Assembly: GCA_023055355.1 (NCBI GenBank)
Contig: JALJCS010000004.1
Coordinates: 22,657,744-22,721,743, forward strand
From: Agelaius tricolor
Lineage: Eukaryota; Chordata; Aves; Passeriformes; Icteridae
Reading direction: 5' to 3'
DNA: 64,000 nt
Below, piece by piece: positions 12,160-24,003 of this stretch. The position numbers were made by a program, and so were the translations under genes. Numbering within the stretch: the first letter of the stretch is position 1; the number at the start of each line of letters is the position of its first letter. The notes under the pieces are model-generated. The model did no database searches. It had not been told where the DNA came from and worked only from the letters and a program-made list of their open reading frames with translations.

Positions 12160-15100
12160 TATGCATGCCATGCAAGTTCCTATGTTTTACCTTATCTGAC
12201 AAGAACACTTGAAAAACAAAGATTAAGCCTGACCCATCAGTAACTTAAAAGATTTTTAAGTTGAAGAAATTGTAGCAAGCTCACTTTTTTAATGCTTGTG
12301 ACCTGGTAAGCAAAAAATAGTTTGCATTCCATGTGGTTTTATAAAAATTGCCAGAACAGTGTAGTTTTAAGAGTTCAAAGACTTAGCTGTCTTAAAACTG
12401 AAGAGGAAGTAGCAATTGCGTAATGCTAAGTGATATATTAGAAGCATATGAGAGGTTTTAAAGTGGCTATGTGTAGAAACTAATGAGCTACAGAACTGTG
12501 TATAGCAGTGTATTGCTAAAATTCTGAGGTTCTAATATTGGTTTTATAAAAAGTTCTAATTCTGAATCAGTAATGTACTCTTTCTCTATTTTTTTTTTAA
12601 TATGTGACACTATAATTTCTGGTAATATACTTCAGTAGCTCAACAAAGCTTGCATGTCTCTGCAAGGAACCGTTCAGAAAAAGTGACTGAAGGGAGCACT
12701 TTCTGTTGGTTTTGGAAATTCTTCAGAAACTCAGCTGCCCTGTAGAAATTATTGTGGTTTCCCCCCCCATGCCCAGTTAAGAGAAATAATGAATGGTTAT
12801 TTTGCGTCATTATCTTTGGCTGATGTAAATTGTTTAAATGTCAAGGAGGTATGACAAATTTGAGCAGAAAATGCTAATGCGTATAAATAAATTTGCTCAC
12901 CTGTGTCCCAAGCTAACGGATTTTTGAAAATATGAAAATAGCATTTCTTGGATATAGATGATATCTATGAAGCCTATGAACTAATTTATATGCCTGATTA
13001 AAACACCATAGAAAGTTCTGCAATGTTCTGGATACTGCCTTATAATATTTTGGGAAGTTTACTATTTTTTTCCTAACCTGAAACTGCAAATTTCCCATTT
13101 TCAATATCAAAGCCATAATGGCATTATGTAATATTAAAAGACCCACGTCAACAGAGTGTTTCGTTCCTGTTTATGTTAAAATTCCAGAAATATTTATCAT
13201 ATATGTCAATTCCTCTGAGACAAAAATTAAGCACATGAATGAATGTTTTGTTGAACAGGGCAGGCTCCATGGAGCTTAATTTTTTAATGGCTACTTCACA
13301 TTTAAGTGATAAAACATTCTATCTGATCACTGGCTTCAGTGGAGCTTTCCCAGGTCCTATTTTTTGAGGTTTTACAACTGATTTTATTTACCAGCTTTTA
13401 ATTTTTCTTATTTCACCAATTATATTCCTACTGAGTAACAATGTTTCAAGTACAATTCTACAGCTATTGAAGCTAACTGGCAATCAATGTACACAAGCAG
13501 AGCTGATTAGAATTTTCCACATGAGAATGACTAATGAACAGATTTCTATCTATGAAAAACTAAATTTTGCAGGAATATTTATGAATATTTCAAGTTTCAA
13601 AAAAAAGATAGCTTTTCACTCAAGCCAAGTCAATTTCCTTATATGAGGGTGAATAAAGTAAAGATTAGCTTCCTCGTGACAAGAATTAAGTGCAAGATAG
13701 GGCAGGTACATGAACCTTAGTTTCCCCTTTCTCAGTGAAAACACTAAAGACTTCAATGGTTTTTCATGCTTTTCATAGTTCTTTTTGGCTTATCTGATGA
13801 TGTAGTATGTACTCTTTAACTACTGGTTTACAAACAGGAAAATGTGGGGGTTTCCCTTTAATTTTGGAAGAAATTAATCTATGCATGTTTTTCAGGTTAT
13901 GGTGATTATTTATTTTTTTTTTTATTTAAGTAGGGGTTAGTGTAATGGAGACAATTTTTATTTTTTCTTTGTGCCATGAAGAATCTTACTGGTCATAAGC
14001 TTCTCTCCTTTGTTTGTTACCACCCTAGACATATTATAAGATTGGTTGTATGCACTAAGGAAATACAACATTATTTTAATGTCTTTCAGCTGATTTTCTT
14101 AAGCTCAGTTAATTTTTGGGTTTTTGTAGCTATTCTGAAGAAACTGTTTTCAATCTATTATGAAATTAGGTTGCTGTCTGACAAGTCATATGCAGTGGAA
14201 ATGTACATTTGCAGTTGTCAATAACTGAATTATTTGAACTGTCAATTCAAACACTGAGGATTCAGTTTCAAAAGCTTGAAACTACAGTGTTTAAGGAACA
14301 AATTCTCTTTAGTTATCCTATATCTGCATACAGATCTTTGCTCTACATTCATCATAAGTATTCTTTCCCCCAATGGTTTAACAAATTAAAATTTGAAAAA
14401 ATCTGTGCTTTTTCTACTGAAATTCCTTTCCCTTATTGTATGCACCTGTCAGCTATTATAGGTTCCTTGATGACATGCTATACAGCAAAACCTTGCTTAT
14501 ATGTGAGACATCGTTTTCCTCTTTTTTGCTTATTACTTCTACACCTTTTCACTAATTGTAAATTTCTGCATTTACCTTTACCTTTTCTTTTCATTGCCAA
14601 ACATCATGATTGGGAAAGTACCTAATGGATATTCTGTTTCATTAGGACTTTCTTTGGCTCAGCACTGTGATGCCAGCACAGGACTTGATTGTAAAGCACT
14701 TGCAAATCTAATCTAAACTTTGAGTTTTCAGTATTTGAATGTAAGAAATACCCAAGTTACTTTAACAGGATAAACGTAATTACTTCCAATCATATTTTAT
14801 GTTTGCTGTGCAGCAATACTTATGAGAACTGCCTCTTGTATTAATGATGTGACACTTGATTATGACTGGTGATGGGTGAAAGCAAAGACAATCCAGGTAA
14901 GGTTATAAGAGATTAAATGCTATTTGCCTGACAGGCTGAATTTTACATTTTTTTTTCCAGATCCATGAAATCTAAATGACTGCAGCACAACGAAGCATCT
15001 TACTATGTACAGGCATTAGGAACACTGTTCTTGTGATCCTATGCATACCACTGGACATCCCTGTTTTGCCTTTTCTTTCTCTCTTGTTTACATTTATCTT

Positions 15101-17278
15101 CACAGTGCGTAAATAAATGCTTTTAGCTTTCCCTTTTTAACTTTTAACTTTTTTTAACTTCACCAGTAGTTTCTCATTTTCCCTTACTTTTGGTATTGGT
15201 CTTATTTTTTTTATTTTTCCACTCTTAGGTGACAAGTTTTTCTCCCCAAAAGTTTACAGTTGTTTTTTGTTTGTGGGGGTTTAAAAAAAAAATTCCATGG
15301 GGTTTTCTCTCTCTCACTCTTTTTTTCCTCTTTTCTTTCTGTTCTTTTTATTTGTTTGGTTTCCTTGTTGTTTTTTAATTTTAGCTGAATGACCTATAAA
15401 TGTTTAGGTGTATGCCTTGTGCAACAGACATACTATACCCTGTATGGTTTGATTATGTAACTTAATGATCATTGAGTAATTCCATGGAAGAGACAGGATT
15501 ATTTTCAAGTCAATGGCTGTTTTAATAATAATAATGGTAATTTTTATTAACCACAATTAAATAGTTTCTATTATGATTTTGACTTACATGAGGAAGAAAA
15601 TATTTTGTTTCTTATAGTATAAATGACCTTGAAACAGAGATAATAAGTGAATATGGATGAGTTACTGAAGTCAGAAATAAAATTCAAAGGTATTTCATTT
15701 CTACATTCTGTGCAAACAAAACTTTGTGAAGACAAACTGAAACATTGCAATAGTTTAGAAACTTTTTAGATTCATCCTTCTATACTATATTTGCCTCAAA
15801 ATGCTCTTAAAAATATTAAGAATCATATGCTTTTGCTTTCTGCCTCTTCTCATTTAAAAGTTCTGCCTCTTAATTAAAACTGGATCAAAAGCCCCAGACC
15901 TTAAAAAAAATTTTAAAAGATTCTGGTTTTAGAGTGCCTTGCTGTGGCCGTTAGCACATAGAGCTTACTGCTGGGAAAGACTAATGCTCAAAAGACAGAG
16001 GAAAATAGCACCTGCTTTCTCACGCTGGTTTATATTTGCAGTCTTGATAAAAATGCAGGACAGCATATGCAGAAACTGTGTGGAAACACTATTCACATGG
16101 TAATTCCTTTGTATCTGAGTAATTTCTTTTCAGGTGCCTGAATGAATGCCAGACTAGTGGGAGGATTTGAACATCCCTTCCCTTAAGTTAAGAAGTTCCA
16201 CATATATAATCTAACTGATGTCTTAGATCAAAGACCACCACTTTGGGTAATCAAAAATTAAATGTACACTCACTGATTGAAATCAAGCTGAAGTTAAACT
16301 AAAACATTTATCTTTAGATAAAAAAACTCAAATGAAATTTACCAAAAGCTTATTTTTTCTAGATGAAAAGTAAAGTTTTCCTCATGTTATTTCCATTCAT
16401 GCCTAGTGACAAAACACAGAACTGGGCTGACACGTGCTAAATCTCAGTCAGATACAAAACAGTATTTTTAATTAAGTTTTTTTTCACAGGCCAATGCAAA
16501 ATAACCCTAGATCAAAGGTAACATTCATGATATAAAAAAATAATTGTAATCTAACTGGTAACATGAGTCAGGACAGGTGGATCAGAACTGACACTGCACT
16601 TTTCTGAACTGTCAGAGCATCTCAATCTTCATTCAAGTTAGGAAAATGCTTAACCAAGTGCAAGCATTCTGTACCCAGAGTTTCAGCTTCATGTTTGATG
16701 TGTCTGAAAACTAAAGCAAGTAATATTCCTATGTGAGCATGTCCAGCGTCATTTTGACAAGTTTCTTGAGACTGGCTAGTAATAACTGATAAAATAATAC
16801 TCTGACTGGAATGAATTAGTTGGTCAAAATCTATAGCCTCTCATATGCTGGAAGGCTGGTTGAACATGGCATCATCAGTTTTAGTTCCAACATGTAGGTG
16901 TACTGGTGCGTCACTTAAAATCTATTTGCAGCATAAATTAAGCCAAAGAATTGCACCATGCAAGATAAGGATAACTAAGTAGCAAGTGGTCATTAGACTG
17001 CAAGTCACTGAAGTCTAAGTCCTTGTCCTAAGTCCTTTTTACCTCTCAAGCATATTCTGTTCTAACATTACTGTTCAAATTGGAAATGGGAGATAGTTTA
17101 AGGTAGGAGTAAGGAGCACTTCCTTTACAGTCTGTCATGTATGTCCGTTTCTGCTTGTGCTGTTTTACTGTGTTTTCATTACACTTCTGCTGACCCAAAC
17201 AAAAAAAAAGCCATTAATCACTGTCTTGATTGCTTCATTTCAACTCAAAAAGTGAAATCAGTTTTCCTGCAATCCTAC

Positions 17279-17307
17279 ATGTGGACAGACAGCAAATCTG
17301 TCCACAT
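17279..17307. repeat. Perfect 11-bp inverted repeat (hairpin)
   Basis: The arm atgtggacaga at 17279-17289 is matched exactly by tctgtccacat at 17297-17307, with the 7-base loop cagcaaa. Both flanking bases are C, so pairing stops there. No gene or recognised repeat surrounds it. Confidence 0.9.
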
Positions 17308-17827
17308 CCACTAAGAGCTCTTTAAAGTTTATTAACAACCCATGCACAAGTATGCTGATAGTTTTGGCAAACCCTTTGGCATCCACAGCTAAGCATCATT
17401 TTCTGAGCAAAAGAATAAACTGGGCTCAGATTTACATAATTTTAGTTTTGCTTACAGAAAGTTTTTGGTTCTCTAGCTGTTGACACTCAGTACTCTAAAA
17501 AGTTGGGTTATTTTTCTAGGACTAAAGAAGAGTATTAATTCTACACAGGACTAAAACATTTTGAATTTGACCCATGTTCCTGAAAGGAATGGCTCCATTT
17601 TCCTTCTAGATATACACCACACAAAGAGAAAGAAAAATATGTGCTTTCAGTTTTGCTTTTTGCTTATTTAATGAAAAATATAACTCAAAAGTAAAAGAGA
17701 AAACTTGCTGAAGTCTGGGAATCTGTGTGCCACGAAACAGCTTTTGATAATTCAGTTAAAAACAATGCAGAAAACGCACAAAGATGCACGTGGGCAAACT
17801 TTCTGGTTGCCAAAGGTGTTGAATGTG

Positions 17828-17977
17828 CCTGACACAGGTTGTAAGAAGTGTGTCAGGTGCCCTATTGTAAGAAGAGTTACAGCTGTCTAGTCTTACATCA
17901 GTTGAGTTCAGTACGTAAAGGGCTAACTCTTGTTCAGTGCTGTCTCCTGGAAGTCAGAGGTCCATAGAACCTCTGAC
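17828..17977. repeat. Two neighbouring short hairpins
   Basis: The first hairpin pairs cctgacac (17828-17835) with gtgtcagg (17850-17857). The second pairs gtcagaggt (17953-17961) with acctctgac (17969-17977) around a 7-base loop. They sit about 95 bp apart in slightly less AT-rich sequence. No function can be assigned. Confidence 0.75.
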
Positions 17978-20900
17978 ACAGTGACATGGCTGAGAGTGCA
18001 AACGATCCTGCTCTCATCCACCAAATTGTGTGGATGGTACATTAATGTTGTTGACAGCCATAACACAGTAATTAATAACAGTAAATTAGATTATAAGATG
18101 CCTGTACTTCCTTTCTAGTACTGGTAAATCAACAAATCTTCCCAGTACAGAGATACAGGAGGTAGTGTCAACTAGAAATGTGTATATAAGATGAAATAAC
18201 TCTTCTGCAATCTCAGGAGTAAAATATGAGGAAAGATAATAGTCAACTGCCTTTTACAATCCTGTGGTTAAAAGCCATTCCTGAAATGCATTATTTTCTA
18301 ACTCAATTTGAGAGCCAGTAAGCTCAACTTTCACAGTAAGGTAGAAACTGATTGGCAGAAGGACAACATGCATTTAAAGACATGGAAAAAACCCAACTAG
18401 ATCTTCCCCTTTTTCCTAGTCACATCAATTAGTCATCTCCGCTTCAAGGGTATCAGAGACTTTTAGTGATGCAGAAAAACTTGCCTGGATTGCATGAAGA
18501 AAAAGGACAAAATAGGAGGGAAAGACTGAAGTAATATTACCAAGGAAGTCTATGGCATTTGAAACAACATTTTAATGATCACTATTGTCTGCAACAGGAA
18601 TAGTAAAAAAGCCTCTCTCCACTGAATTTTTACATCCTTTAATGCTTTTTCAACCTAGTCTTGGAAGGGGGATTTAGTCTACATTTACATTAAAACCTGG
18701 GATTTTTTTATTATTATTTATATATGTCTCTGCGTGTTTGGAATGTTTCTCAAACAATCTGTTAGTTGTGGAGTAACAATGTTATGGCCTCTGTAATTAG
18801 ATCTTCCACATTGTGAAGGGCTTGTTGGATATCGTGTCAGTCAGTAAGCATATTATTAGCCAAGATGAATTATAGATGAGGATATGGGTTTGTGACTGTT
18901 GAGGTATTGTGTTGGGAAGATGTTCTGGCTCTCTCTGTTTGTAAATGTGAAGGGAAGGGATTAAATGCAAATGCCACAGCCACTGCGTTACTTGTAGGTT
19001 AGGGTGCTATGATTTTCATTTCAGTCATTCTCAAAATCCCACTGACTTATATTTATCAGGTGTAGCCAGAAAAAAACCAAAACAAAATCTTAACACTTGT
19101 CCTAATGCTGATGGGACAGATTTCATGAACTATAGTCTGAGAAAAAACATATTAACTGTAATAAACAGGTCATAGAAAAGTTTTAAATCCTACTATAGCT
19201 AATCAGTTTGAACAAGACATTTAAGCTGTAAATAGCTTTAAAAAGTAAACAGAGCTTTGTACTAAATGACAGCTACTATTACATTTTCTGCTTCTGAGTG
19301 TGAGAAAATTAATGTACCAAGAAAGTGCCTACTATTTAAAGACATCTTGCTCCAGACATTTTTAACAACTGAAGTGTCTTGTCATAAAATTATGCACTGT
19401 ACATTAGAAACATATGTACCACTGGAAACCTTACATGACAGCACAGTCTTCAAGATCTGCCAATTTAGGATGCTGCTAAAACAGAAAACACAACAGGAGT
19501 TACAAATTAGCTGGCCTACCTAATTAAACAAAAACAAAATGGAGCAAAGATTTTCTGTTCTGCAGTACCACACTATGTTTGAGAATTAACTAGTGGATTA
19601 AGATTTAACTGAGGAATTTAGCCATCTGAATTTGGGGAAAAAATTTAACAGAGAAATCAATATAACTTAAGGTGATAAAATCATATTGGAACATTATGTA
19701 AAAATTTACATAACATTGGTTTTGTGAGGAGTGATTCAAGTCCTGCCATGATTCAAGACCAGTTCCTTTATTTATCTGGCATTGTTAGGATGTAGACTTT
19801 TTGTTTGATTTTAGTTAGTTAAAGAGAAAAATTTCTTATGCTGTCAGTCAAGATGATTTTTGTCTCAGAAACTTTTTTGTCTCTGAGCCTCAGAATATTT
19901 ATATTACAGAAATAAAAATTTCTATTTTAAGCAAACTAACTTGTATAACCTTACACTTCATGTTGTTTCTTATGAGAGATGAGGCTAAAATGCCTAACTT
20001 CTCTCTTGTGAAAAAACAGTGAAATCAAAAGTTGCTTTAAAGGAGGATTAAAAGGCTAACAAGAAAGCTAGTGTATGTGTGCCTTAAGTTCCTGATCCAA
20101 TAGCTGTCAGTGTTCTTTATGTACAGTAGGCTTAAGAAGATGCAAATAAGCTTTAGACATTAAAAGAGTTTAACTCAATTTTTTTCATTTTTTGAGTATT
20201 TGTACTGATACATATTACAAAAATTTCTGGTCTTCTAAAGGGGGGATGTCATGATCTTCAAGCACGGGAAAGAGTATGTGCTTTCTGAAGTGATGATGAT
20301 GCTCAGCAGTGAATATTTTCTGGAGAGTTTGTCAGTTGTATCAAGGAAAATTGGTTTTCTGAGTGAAGATGTATAAATCTTGCATCTAAAAATTGTAATT
20401 TTAACATAACATTATGTTTTTTGCCTCCTTCCCTTTAATCTCTGGGCCTTTTCCCTTTGGTGATGGTGATGAAAAATAATCAGGACCTTCCATTCCTCCT
20501 GCCTCCCACCAAACACCGACTCCCTCTCCCATTCAGCTGTCTCAGATGGGCAGTATGAGTTGTCCTAGATGAAGAACACCAGGTCAGTATTGCAGGAGGA
20601 GATGTTTGGATGGTCACATATTAATGAATTCCAGAAAAGAGGGAACAGAGATATTAGCAACTGCCTGTAGGTGCACACTGGCCTGCAAAAGAATTTAAAA
20701 TACTGTTGGAGACTGGACCAACTGGGCAAACTGGTCTTTCAAGGCTGCAGGCAGCTTCTGGGTGCACATCCTCCTCGTCCCCTCCCCTGCCCCTTCCTCA
20801 CAGGGATGCCTGCAGGTCACTGTTGAAGACTGTGGATGGCTGAGTGAAAGAGTTAAGATCCAGTCAAACATGGAGATAATATCTTAAAGTAACTTTGTAA

Positions 20901-21323
20901 GTATTTTGTTGCTTCACATTTATGAATTCTGTAAGGCAAAAAAAATGTAAACCAATACATTTCTAGCCTGACCTATTTACAATTGTTTAGAGATACATCA
21001 TTGACCAAATCTGAGATGAAGCAGACCTAGCCACACACAGACTTCTCCAAGCTGAGAAAGCAAGGGGATGTCACTGAAGCTCATGATTAAGCGGTCTCAT
21101 AATCAAGATCTGATCATATTACAATCTGTAGAAATAGATGATAGAGTTGTTAATCATACTCTGCATTGGTAATATTTAGATATTGTGCTGGCAACAATTC
21201 TAATTATAACTATCCACCATTATCACCTGTTTCTCATGCCTGGTCAAGAAACTTCTCTCAACTACTCTGCTACACGTTCCTATGCTTTTGTCTGCTCTCA
21301 CCTCAATTTTAAGCAACTCTTTC

Positions 21324-21903
21324 TGTGGGGAATGCAAACACACAGAGCTCCCAAGGCCTCAAACATACAAGCTCAGAGACAGAGATGGATAGGTACAGTG
21401 TTTGACCTAAGACCTTGGAGAAGGCTTGGAGCTTTAGAACAGAATAGTGAAACAGACATGAAATAAGAATGAAGATTTGTCGTTTAAGCAGAAACAAGTA
21501 GGAATATGCCTCATGTAAGCAAATAAATATTTTAAGCAAGATAGTAGAGAACAAAATCTAGCAACAGAACTTCTTATGGAGTTGGTAAAAAGCAGAAGTG
21601 AGTTTCTGTAGAATTATATGACTGGATAAAAAGAGACACATTGCGGAAAATAGTGTAAAACATAGCAATTAATAATTAGTTAATGAAAATGCTAGTGAGC
21701 TTGTGGAAGTAGCTGATTGGATAAGAAATTTATAAAAGGCATTGAAACTAGAATTATAACAACTTCTGATGTACAGCTTGTGATGTGATGTCATGCACGG
21801 ACGTAACAACCTTACAGTCTCACCCTTCCATGAGACTGATTTCACAATAAACCATCTTTTAATTGCCTCATCAGTCGACCCCATCTACTCACTATCCCGA
21901 ACA
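21324..21903 (+). mobile_element. Probable solo LTR of an endogenous retrovirus
   Basis: The stretch has promoter and polyadenylation signals in retroviral LTR order. There is a CCAAT-type gctgattgg at about 21713, a TATA box tataaaa at 21731-21737, and aataaa at 21846-21851, about 110 bp after the TATA box. A U5-like tail then ends in cccgaaca near 21903. A plausible left end tgtgggg lies at 21324. The bases flanking these ends (tctttc and tccatc) match at only 4 of 6 positions, so the boundaries are unproved. No primer-binding site or gag/pol follows, which fits a recombined single LTR. Confidence 0.5.
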
Positions 21904-22897
21904 TCCATCAAGAGATATGGTCAGGTGGAAACAAAGTCAATGGCAAAATGCAGATTTTGAAGAGGAGATTAGTTATCTATCTCCAACAACACTGATTCAA
22001 ACAACAAAATTAAAGGAAATAGATTTGAAACTAACTGCACAAAATTCATCTTCTCTTACAAAAACAGGACTACACTGAAGGTTGGGATGCAGGGTAGGAA
22101 AGATAAGAACAGAAGTTTCAGAATCTTTCAAGAATTATACATATGCCAGTGATTCATTAGAATAAGGCCAAATCTGACAATTTCTGAGAACAACAATTAC
22201 TGGAATAGCTTGTAACATGAAAATGCTACTTAGTTTACAGACTTTAAAGCAAAATAAGGATAAAAGCACTTCATTAATTTATGAATGGTATGACAGATCA
22301 GCACTCAGAGTACAATACATTCAGGATCAATAGCAATAATATAACAGATGAACTATAGTACCTGACAAATAAAATAACATTAAAATGCAGATACACACAG
22401 TCACATATGCAGACACAGACATGTACACATGCATATATTCCCCCATTACACAATCTTTGGTGATTGTAGTCACATCCGTAAGGCCCCAAAATATCATTTG
22501 ATGAGACTATTAGAAAAGTTTACAGTTTTCATGTATCCTGCATTAGATGCCAGGGAGAAATACTGACAAGAGATTCTCAAGAAGCTAAAACAACATAATA
22601 TTTTACTGGCCAATTCAGAAAACCCGAGAACTTTGCCAAAAGTTTAGAGCAGCATTTAATCAATATTGAACACTTTACAAAGCACTAATTGAGCCTATTG
22701 AACTTAGCAAATTCCAAACCCATCTGATTTTAAGTTACTCAAAACTCTAAGAAAACGGAATTAGAAGAAGAAGCATAAAGAGAAAGACAGAAAAGATGTA
22801 GAAAAGAAGAAATATAACTACCCGTGCTGGTTCCAGTGTTGTTCAGCTGATAGAATCTCCAAGAGGAGGTAGGGTCAGGACACGTGCTTACCGCAGG
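21904..22897. other. Unassigned AT-rich stretch
   Basis: No coding region or named repeat is recognised. A short CA-rich part (about 22,390-22,435, with acacacag, gacacagaca and gtacacatgc) is a degenerate simple repeat. No retroviral internal genes follow the LTR at 21.3-21.9 kb. Confidence 0.5.
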
Positions 22898-22967
22898 CTT
22901 TGGTTTAAACACCCTTTGGTTTAAATACCTTTTGGTTTAAATACCCTTTGGTTTAAATACCCTTTGG
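22898..22967. repeat. 16-bp tandem repeat, four copies
   Basis: The unit ctttggtttaaatacc is repeated four times at 22898-22913, 22914-22929, 22930-22945 and 22946-22961. A partial fifth copy, ctttgg, runs to 22967. The first copy differs at one base (aaacacc) and the third begins with t. The near-identity suggests a young minisatellite. It abuts the left edge of the CpG-rich patch. Confidence 0.95.
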
Positions 22968-23215
22968 CCGTCCTGGGCCCTTCCCCCAGGTGGGACCTGC
23001 GGTCACTCGGCCACTGCAGGGCCAGCCCGGGGCTCCAGGCTGGGTGTGGGCACGGCCTCCGGCGGGCCCGGGCCTGGCGGCACCGCGGGGCCGGGACAGA
23101 GCCCCGGGGCTGGGCTGTGCGGGCAGGGCAGGGCCTCGCTCAGCAGGGCCGGGCCCTGCCGGCCCTGCCCTGCCCTGCCTTGCCCTGCCTGCATGCACAC
23201 CGCAGGGTTCTGGAC
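22968..23215. other. Isolated CpG-rich patch with G-quadruplex motifs on both strands
   Basis: About 245 bp with visibly very high GC content and roughly 18 CpG pairs, inside otherwise AT-rich DNA. Plus-strand G runs at 23106-23133 (gggg, ggg, ggg, ggg, ggg with loops of 2-6 bases) fit the canonical quadruplex pattern. C runs at 23154-23175 give the same pattern on the minus strand. A 15-bp perfect stem pairs 23121-23135 with 23161-23175 around a 25-base loop. It could be part of the neighbouring minus-strand LTR element or a separate CpG island. No exon or start site is recognised. Confidence 0.7.
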
Positions 23216-23229
23216 AGATGTACTTAGAG

Positions 23230-24003
23230 TGCCTCACAACATCCCATTTCATATTGTGTATGTTCCCCTCTGTGTCACTGTGCCCCTCCCAAGTGTCCAC
23301 TTGGAGTGTCCCACTCCAGCACAGCCGATGGCGGGGGACACTCTCCTGTTCCTCTGGAGGCCAGGAGGGCGGCTAAGGCCCTTGCTTTGCACGGATGAAG
23401 CACTGAACAATGACAGCAGAGGTAAAGGAGCGGACTCCTGTCGGAGGTTAAGCCCGGGTTTATTGTACGATGGTATCAGAGGAACCCAGCGTACTCAACC
23501 AAGTGAAGACACCAATTTGCGCTGCGCAACACGTTATAAACTGCGGAGGACACAGGGGACGGACCCACCCGTCTACCAACGGGGGTAATGTGGGGGTGTG
23601 GAGATTGGGAACATAGACAGTGGGGAGAACCAATAAGCGTGGTTCAGGGGAGGGACCCCGGTGCCTGAACCTATCACTCGAGGACCCTGGTAGAAGTTTG
23701 TAGAGAGAAGGGACGGGCTGCTGAGTGACAGGCAGGACACTGGGGAGGGGTTGAGGGAATGACAGCAGTTTCAAAGGAATCAGGGGGTGGAGGTAAGGAG
23801 ATTGACGGGGAGGAGGAGGGAGGAGGCAACAGGGGCAGAACCATTTCAACCTGGAAGGAAAGGGGAAACTGGAACAAACCAAAGTACAAAACATTACAAC
23901 AGAGCATACAAGAACACAGTACAACGCCTCTGTGCCTGCACACCCCTCTAGGGCAGATGGATATTTCAGCATTACTTTCACCTGCACCACACATTACACC
24001 ACA
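23230..24003 (-). mobile_element. Probable solo LTR, minus orientation
   Basis: Read on the minus strand this has retroviral LTR order. The start is near 24003 or 23998 (TGTGGTGTAATG or TGTAATG). U3 follows, with an inverted CCAAT box (ccaataagcg at about 23,630), then a TATA-like GTTTATAAC (rc at about 23,533) and AATAAA at 23464-23459, then a U5. Its layout resembles the minus-strand LTR at 59.2-59.9 kb: both begin TGTAATG, have CCAAT boxes at matching places and a TATA to poly(A) order. The inner (low-coordinate) edge is uncertain and may reach into the CpG-rich patch. Long frames across it, for example 23460-23990 minus, are not retroviral proteins. Confidence 0.55.

Larger units (their letters stand above)
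9750..21323. other. Long AT-rich non-coding stretch
   Basis: About 11.5 kb with no recognised gene or transposable element. The longest open frames, for example plus-strand 14209-14625 and 11133-11447, have no motif, and their amino-acid content (Phe, Leu, Ile, Lys, Tyr rich) is what AT-rich DNA gives by chance. Short T-rich and A-rich runs are common, for example near 15,060-15,370. The structured spots at 12.07, 17.28, 17.83 and 17.95 kb are listed separately. Old repeats too decayed to recognise by eye may be present. Confidence 0.55.

Noticed and set aside
14209..14625. 138-aa plus-strand open frame
   Set aside because: Composition is Phe/Leu/Ile/Tyr-rich as expected from AT-rich DNA. 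There is no domain or splice context and no support beyond length.
22898..22961. CRISPR array
   Set aside because: The copies are directly adjacent with no unique spacers, and the sequence is from an animal genome.
23046..23588. 180-aa plus-strand frame through the CpG-rich patch
   Set aside because: Several frames on both strands stay open here because GC-rich DNA has few stops. The protein is low-complexity Gly/Pro/Ala/Arg and runs across the patch into an LTR.
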